Below are positions 12,474-64,000 of a DNA stretch of 64,000 nt, piece by piece. Every line of letters begins with the position of its first letter. The stretch's first letter is position 1. Location of the stretch: NCBI GenBank assembly GCA_037039925.1, contig JAXRKP010000679.1, positions 129,501-193,500 on the forward strand, read 5' to 3'. Below the pieces are notes generated by a model. That model was not told where the DNA came from, did no database searches, and saw nothing but the letters and a program-made list of their open reading frames with translations. Source of the stretch: Doris montereyensis (lineage: Eukaryota; Mollusca; Gastropoda; Nudibranchia; Dorididae). The translations under genes were made by a program, and so were the position numbers.

Positions 12474-13073
12474 GTTAAGAGAAGAAATCAGCCAGAGAAT
12501 CCAAAAGGCAAGTGCAATATATAACCATCTAGGAAAGGTATTTGTAGGTAAATAAAAATTGTCAACAAAAACCAAAATGGCAGTATACAACACAGTTTAT
12601 TATCCTACTCTCCTCTATGGCAGTGAAACCTGGACCTTATTTTTTATTCTTATTCTATCCTTAGACAGTAGGGAATACAGTAGAGTACAGCAGCTGAAAT
12701 AAAATATCTAAGAAGACTAATAAGGAAAACTAAAAGAGACAAAATCAGAAACACGACAATAAGAGATCAAACCAAAGCAGATAGCATAAAAACTAAGATA
12801 GAAATGAATCAACTGAGATGGTTTGGGCATGTTAATAGAATGAATGACAGTAGAATAGCTAAATCAGTATACAGAGCTAAAACTCAAGGTAAAAGATCAA
12901 AAGGCAGACCTCGGAGAAAGTGGGAAGAAGATATAAAAGAGGCATTAACGCAAAGAAATTTAACTTTCATGGAAGGAAACAGAAAATGTCAGGACATGGC
13001 AGCCTGGAGAAAGATCATTTCGGGCATCTAAAACCCATACACCGGAAGGTAGAATGGGAACTGATAAAGAAAG
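12474..13073 (+). mobile_element. RTE-like LINE, 5'-truncated copy B
   Basis: Begins within the same segment as copy A position 1117 (AAGAGAAGAAATCAGCCAGA) and ends CATACACCGGAAGGTAGAAT, AACTGATAAAGAAAGAAAG. The C-terminal region is open for 75 codons (12804-13031). It carries a 24-bp insert at about 12639 between repeated CCTTA. Confidence 0.92.
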
Positions 13074-13356
13074 AAAGATTTATCTATTTCATTTTCTGAT
13101 GTGTATATTTTGAAAGTTTCATCACTTCCATATTCTTTTGTAGAACTAAATCCAAGTAACTTTCCTATAGATTGAGGATGTGAAAACCACAAATTTATCA
13201 AAGTATACGTACTTATTAAATTTAAAATTTAAAAAAAATAGTTCAATGTGCCATATTTTTTTCGGGAAAGGGTTCTTTTCCTATTCTAAGACTTCCATCC
13301 GAACCCTTCTAGTATACGACGTCTTGTTGGGCTGTTCACGATCTCATCTGGTATTT

Positions 13357-13626
13357 TTATATTATTAAACATGGCTTGTAATCTTTCTGCATCATAACAT
13401 CCTGGGGGATTTTATATTCGTACCACACTTGATCAAATTTTCCAACTTCATTGACTATTATGAGATATTCAATAAGATTATTGTCTTCAGAAACATTTAG
13501 CATTTGGGCAGTTTCGAACACAACTAACGTTATTTCACAATTTTCATAACTAATCAGTTTATCAAAAGTTTTTTCTAATGTTTCATTAAGAACAATGGTA
13601 TTGGTATAACTTCCTTTCTCTATCAT
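13357..13626 (-). CDS. Unrecognised ORF in virus-like element, 89 codons
   Basis: Open from 13626 to 13357, acidic, with no membrane segment and no motif recognised. It is in line with the preceding small ORF, 30 bp downstream, so may belong to the same element. Confidence 0.35.
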   Translation of the reverse strand: MIEKGSYTNTIVLNETLEKTFDKLISYENCEITLVVFETAQMLNVSEDNNLIEYLIIVNEVGKFDQVWYEYKIPQDVMMQKDYKPCLII

Positions 13627-13656
13627 ATTTTAACACCATTCAAACCAATATTTATT

Positions 13657-13836
13657 CTACGTCTTAGTACTTTTTTTTTTATTATCTAGTTTTTTAATAA
13701 TTTCCTGTTTCATTTCAAAAGTTTGATTTAACTCTTCTAGTATTTGCAAACTTAATTCATTATGAAGTATTTTTATTTTATCATCACTTTTACTTTTACT
13801 TTTTAATACACCAAATTTATGTGCGTTCATTTTCAT
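13657..13836 (-). CDS. Small ORF in virus-like element, 59 codons
   Basis: ATG 13836 to TAG 13657, lysine-rich with one amphipathic helix or coiled coil (ELSLQILEELNQTFEMKQE). No family recognised. It may be a genuine small gene of the element or a chance frame in AT-rich DNA. Confidence 0.35.
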   Translation of the reverse strand: MKMNAHKFGVLKSKSKSDDKIKILHNELSLQILEELNQTFEMKQEIIKKLDNKKKSTKT

Positions 13837-13879
13837 ATATAAAAATTAATTAAAATCAACAGATTGCCACTGACTTATT

Positions 13880-14645
13880 TCTCAAGCAAGCGAAATCTAA
13901 TAGTTATTTCTCATGTAAATGAAATCTAATAGGTACTTCTCCATCTCTTAAATCTAATGGAATATGATTTTGATCTGTAATCTTTACGTTAAAATCTTTT
14001 ATGTTATTTAATGTTACTAGTTTAGTATATAGGATTGGTGAGTCTGGATGATTTTATAACCTGGAGAAACTTGAGGAAAAAAAGAATATATAACCGGGAT
14101 TGTGAAACACTTACAATTGAACTATTAATATTAGCGTGAATGAAAATACTATATATAGCTAGGATGTTTACGATATTTTCTGACTCGCGCATTCCTGCTT
14201 TATACTCGTCTTCAGTAATCCTAAAATATTTTTGATGCTATTATTATTTGTAAATTTAACTTTAAATTCTTCTTTCATATCTAATATAGATTTAAAGGTA
14301 TTTAGATTGGCAATGAATTGAAATGCGTCTTCATCGTCATTCTTTTTAACTGTCTTTCTATCTCTTTATTCAAACCATTAAATTCATATGACCCAACGGG
14401 AATAATAAGTTCTTTTGTTTATTGTGTATTCTATTACAATACATTATTATAAGATGAAATGTTTGGGAAACTAAAGTAGCTCTCCAAATCCACGAGTGTG
14501 ATCTCGTATTGCCTATTTGGATCAAGTTGTAATGGAGGATTAAATTAAAGCTTGTAGTAAAGAGATTTCTTTCTTTCTTTAGAAGATGTGTTCTTAATTA
14601 ATTGATTAAGTTTTTCAATTATTTCTTTTCCAATTTTATTATCCA
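13880..14645 (-). pseudogene. Remnant of a structural-type protein gene of the virus-like element
   Basis: Starts at ATG 14645 with a short charged N-terminus. Conserved-looking pieces appear in successive frames, including LDPNRQYEI (about 14520), PVGSYEFNGLNKEIER (about 14400), SENIVNIL (about 14185) and DQNHIPLDLR near the end (about 13960). I associate this spacing with a protein carried by repeated virus-like elements in invertebrates, but this is from memory and its exact role is unknown to me. Confidence 0.45.
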
Positions 14646-14648
14646 TTT

Positions 14649-15380
14649 TTATTTGGCAAAAAAGGGCCACACATTTTTGAGGAAATAGAAATTATCCAAA
14701 TTATGTCTGTATTTACCATTCTTCAACGAAGAAGTATTATCTATTGTTAAAAAGTTATAAGGATTAAACCAACAGTATTCACACAGCCTTTTAAACTCAT
14801 TATAATCCATATCCGTTGAAACAAGATCTTGATATATATGTTGTAGATTTTTATTATCTTGTTTGAATAAACATACAAAATTACTATTGTCTCGAATAGT
14901 CTGCTTTTGAAGTCTAAAATAATTTTGAGACAAATAAAAACAATCAGTATTTGAATGTCTGCCATTTGTATAATAATCATTACATTTATTTTGTTTTTCT
15001 AACAACGTCATCAAATATCATTAGATTTTTATCACTCGATTTTAATTCTCTTGGATCAATTATTTGATTACCAAACAAGCATTCGCAGTTGATTGGATTT
15101 TGTGATGGATTTGTTTTTTCTATTTCTTTTATTATTACTTCATAAGGAAAAATTTTTTTTATTATAATACTCTATTATTAAAAAATATTGAATATTACCT
15201 AATCTAAACTGTTATCAAACCCACAATTCATTGTCTTATGTCACAGTCACAATAGATCAGGGTTTAACAATAGATGTAACAATAAATTTGTTTTTCCACA
15301 CCCTGATTTACCAACAATTAAACCTCTGATTGCTTTCGGTAACATTGGTGAATTATTTCTGGTTGATTGCTCTTCCTAAT
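14649..15380 (-). pseudogene. Packaging-type (A32/FtsK-like) ATPase remnant
   Basis: A Walker A motif (GKSGCGKT) reads at about 15315-15290 after a short hydrophobic strand. A Walker B-like IFDDV lies at about 15020-15005, just before a 121-codon open piece (15014-14649) with a serine/asparagine-rich sensor-like stretch (NGRHSNTD). These motifs sit in different frames with stops between 15240 and 15020, so the gene is broken. DNA-packaging ATPases of Polintons, virophages and related viruses have this order. Confidence 0.6.
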
Positions 15381-15507
15381 CTACATTAGTATCCATTTTA
15401 TTAGGGTAAAACATAAAAATATTGTTAATGTTATAGAAGCATTTTCGTAAGTCTGAGGCTAAGCGAGATCTCAAACCTAAGAATATGACTAGAATTATAG
15501 TAATATG

Positions 15508-15775
15508 GAGTCAAAGGCGAAATATGACAATTAGTGACAACTCCACTATCAAAGACAGAACAAACATGTGACGTTTTGGGTAACAAAACGAGAAATATCT
15601 AGAATCTAGATCTAAGTACTACCTCAGGCATCACACAATGTGATGTCAGAAGAAAAACAGAAAGGAGGAAGAAAGAAAGAAAAAGACAGTGATGATAAGA
15701 AACGTAGTAGAAGGGGATGTGAAGAATGAGCGAGAATGGAAGGTTCAGATCTAGAATGAAATAAAAATATATATT
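15508..15775 (+). mobile_element. Partial copy of the 38.4-kb foldback element
   Basis: About 90% identical by eye to 38449-38720: CTCCACTATCAAAGACAGAA, AACGAGAAATATCTAGAATC, TCACACAATGTGATGTCAGA. The right arm is absent. Confidence 0.75.
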
Positions 15776-15875
15776 GATATTTTAAAGACAACAGGTTTTT
15801 GAAACACCCTGTATTTTCATAGTGTTTACTTTTAACATGTAAAAAAGACTGTTATTGACAAGTTTCCTTTTAGGG

Positions 15876-16000
15876 AAATTTACCTGTCCACCATATGCAA
15901 TGATCTCAGGGTGGTTTAAGAGGAAATGAAACAACAAGATGAAAGAAGATAAACTAAAAAAGTAGAGGACAGATGTAGGACCTACCACTACTTCTCCAAC
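15876..16000 (+). repeat. Short dispersed repeat DR-A, copy 2
   Basis: TTTACCTGTCCACCATATGC, GATCTCAGGGTGGTTTAAGA and GGACCTACCACTACTTC. Confidence 0.65.
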
Positions 16001-16550
16001 CACAACTTCCTGAAAAGAAATGATGTGCTTGTAAATGAATAGAGGTACACTTTGAGTAGAAAGCTACAGAGGATAAATTCGACCTTCAGATCTACACATT
16101 AACTATGTACTGTTCTAGAGTTAGATGTGATAAATTTAGAGGTGTTAAACCACAATTTTCCTGCCAACCACAACTTCCTGAAAAGATGTAGATACTTTAA
16201 TATTATATTATTTTGGATGATGTGCTTTAAATGGGAGCAGTGAGGACATAAGTTTTAAATTCCATGTAAGTTTTACAGTTCAGTATAGATATAAATGACC
16301 TTTCACACAGATTACATAATTAACTATGTACTGTTAAATAGAGTTATGATGTGATAAATTTGCAGAGTGTTAATTTATAGCAGCCTTATAAGTTTTAATT
16401 TTTTCATAGTTTCTTTTATTATGAGTCAGTTTAAAAAAACATTACTACCCTAAAACTGCTATTTTTTAATTTGCTCTTTATGTTGAACTTGATAAATTTG
16501 TGGTGTTAAAATGCAGCCTGTATAAAATTTTCTTTCTGTTTATTATAGTC
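15993..16550. repeat. Degenerate tandem duplication
   Basis: CCAACCACAACTTCCTGAAA occurs at 15993 and 16164; AACTATGTACTGTT followed by GATGTGATAAATTT occurs near 16105 and 16320, with a third partial copy near 16490. Confidence 0.6.
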
Positions 16551-16559
16551 AGATACTAC

Positions 16560-17612
16560 ACTGACCTTGATTAATGATGCTTTATGTAATTGCTATTCTT
16601 ATTTTGCAGTCGTTTTGAGGGAATGGGACAACAGGACTATATCATTGCCATTCACAGGGTGTAAGTTTTCTAGCCGTTTCATAAAATTCCATGTAAAAGT
16701 TTTTCTTGTAACATAAATACATGTGTGAACACAGTAATTACGTAAATCAATTTTTCACACAGCTTTTATTATGTTTTTATAAATTGTGTCCCTGAAGTAT
16801 CGGTTTCAGTGGCATCCAATTTAAACTGCCTGTTTAAATCAGTGAATCTGAATGGTATGCACTTGAATGGTTCAGTACTCTTTTGTATGAGTTAAGTTTG
16901 AAAAATATATATTCAATGTTCACTTTTCCAAAACAGCACTACCCTAAAAGTAAAAGAAGGTTGCTTTTTGACAAACCCGGCATTTGCTCACTAATTTCTA
17001 GGGGTAACTTGAACTTGAAGAAATCACAAACCTTGATTTACACCTCTCACATGTTTGAACAATTCAAATAAGAAAAGACAACAAAATCATCAGGTTTAAT
17101 AACACATTTGGTTTTTAATATGTCAATTTAATATATCAATTCACTCTCATACAGTACTGAGGAATAATCAAATCTAGAAATGACAAAGGCAAAAGAGAGG
17201 AAAAATAAATGAACAAAGAACCATGAAAAAAATAATTCACTGACATCCAAGTTAACATTTTTGAAAATGTAATCTGAACACGGAGCATGTCAATGTGGGT
17301 TTTATGGAGGTTGAAATTTGAAATTTTCTTTTATTACTTCACCACAGTTCAAACTTTGATTTTTCTGTTTTAACCACATATTCCTCTCACTAAATTACAA
17401 TAGGCATTTGAAAAATGCGTAAAATCAACTCAGCAGTCTCAATTTATACACTGATGAAAAAAAAAGAAAAAGAAGGGGGATTTTGGTTTCAAATGCAAAA
17501 CTTTACAATGATCATACTTTTTTCAATCCTTGCAACCCAATGAGAAAAAAAGAACAAACAAATCCCAAAATGTCTGAACAAAATGGAAAAAAATTACCCT
17601 GGCATACACATT
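16560..17612. other. 3' flank of RUVBL1, nothing recognised
   Basis: Should contain the RUVBL1 3' UTR and poly(A) signal on minus. No other exon or repeat was seen. Confidence 0.5.
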
Positions 17613-63285
<45,673 letters not shown>

Positions 63286-63687
63286 TAATTACATTGATAT
63301 TTATGTTTTGTTTGTCATAATAATAGTTCCTGTCTGGGAATTTGAAATTGAAATGCTTTGTAAGATCTTTGAGTGTTGTTAATGATTCCCAATGATAATC
63401 ATCCATTGGTTTTAGATTTGGGTATATTTATTTATTTTTCAGTATTGTGACTTCTTTGTCCTTAAAATCACCAAAAAAGTCAAGCACAAAAAACCCCCCA
63501 AAAGTCTTTAAAAAACAAGGAAAACAACCCGAAACAATAAAAAAACACATGATGAAAGAAAAAGAAGAAAGTAAATAAAACAAAACCAAAGAAACAAAAC
63601 CCAAGAAACCCTGAAAAACCCAAGAAACAACATCCATAATTTTCAAACAAACTCTAGATATCATCAGAAGGACTGATCAATTGATTA

Positions 63688-63800
63688 GAATTTACCCTGT
63701 CCACTATAGGTAGTGATCTCAAGGTTATATTTAGAAAAAATACCAAGATAAAAGATGCCAAGTGGAAAGGAAAGAAAGCAAGGAAGAAAAATCAGTAATA
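63688..63800 (+). repeat. Short dispersed repeat DR-A, copy 4
   Basis: GAATTTACCCTGTCCACTAT, AGTGATCTCAAGGTT and a purine-rich right half; the most diverged copy, in the 3' flank of CCDC146. Confidence 0.6.
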
Positions 63801-64000
63801 GCATGGCTTTACAACCATTTCCACACGATAGAACAGTTTAACATGAATTTTCTAAACTTTCTATGCGTTTGTACTTACATTTACATGTATTTATTAGTTT
63901 TCTGAGAAGGTAGGTGGATTTAAAAAAACATTTTTTTTAAGGTTTAAACAAAAGGATTAATTAGTAAAGCTAAAAGAAATAGATAGTTTTCACTTGTGCT

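Larger units (their letters stand above)
13357..15420 (-). mobile_element. AT-rich Polinton-like / virus-like element remnant
   Basis: A roughly 2-kb island, more AT-rich than its flanks, with all recognisable coding on the minus strand. In order: packaging-ATPase remnant (15380-14649), structural-type protein remnant (14645-13880), a 59-codon ORF (13836-13657) and an 89-codon ORF (13626-13357). Frames are interrupted, so it is an old inactive insertion. No terminal repeats or polymerase/integrase genes were found here. Assignment rests on the ATPase motifs and gene order; an adintovirus or other small DNA-virus relative is possible. Confidence 0.6.

Overview
The window is animal nuclear DNA: intron-rich genes with GT/AG splice sites, about two-thirds A+T, and dense non-LTR retrotransposons, inverted-repeat elements and minisatellites. 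The proteins are metazoan, and the repeat style suggests a lophotrochozoan, most likely a mollusc (a gastropod or sea slug fits). The organism is inferred, not proven.

Three genes can be built from exons. (1) 1853-7199, minus: the first three coding exons of an AUH-like mitochondrial methylglutaconyl-CoA hydratase (crotonase family), running off the left edge. (2) 17613-35658, minus: RUVBL1 (Pontin), ten exons from start to stop. (3) 36375-63285, plus: CCDC146, nineteen coding exons from start to stop, about 995 codons. RUVBL1 and CCDC146 are head to head, with 716 bp between their start codons, so they probably share a promoter region. Pontin works in R2TP-type assembly, including dynein-arm preassembly, and CCDC146 is a centriole/axoneme coiled-coil protein, so a shared cilia link is plausible.

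The exons carry repeated small deletions, mostly one base from a short homopolymer, in RUVBL1 exons 2, 3 and 6 and CCDC146 exons 8 and 18, plus one out-of-phase junction (CCDC146 exons 11/12). Splice sites and flanking codons remain well conserved. This looks more like consensus error or a very recent lesion than old pseudogenes. RUVBL1 exon 3 is worse: it is 36 nt short, and a scrambled second copy lies 0.7 kb away.

Mobile DNA: one RTE-like LINE family is present as a full-length but broken copy (44302-48813, with target-site duplication and an antisense LINE nested inside), a right-hand part copy (1-1690), a 5'-truncated copy (12474-13073), a 5' fragment (20294-20981) and an internally deleted minus-strand copy (23940-25970). 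Other LINE families occur at 9920-11460, 21800-22240 and 51640-52232. An AT-rich island (13357-15420, minus) holds remnants of a packaging-ATPase gene and small ORFs of the kind carried by Polinton-like or virus-like elements. MITEs, foldbacks, tRNA-derived repeats and several short dispersed repeats fill the introns.

Minisatellites (39, 41, 42 and about 68 bp units among others) and long GA/CT tracts account for many of the long open frames, which are not genes.
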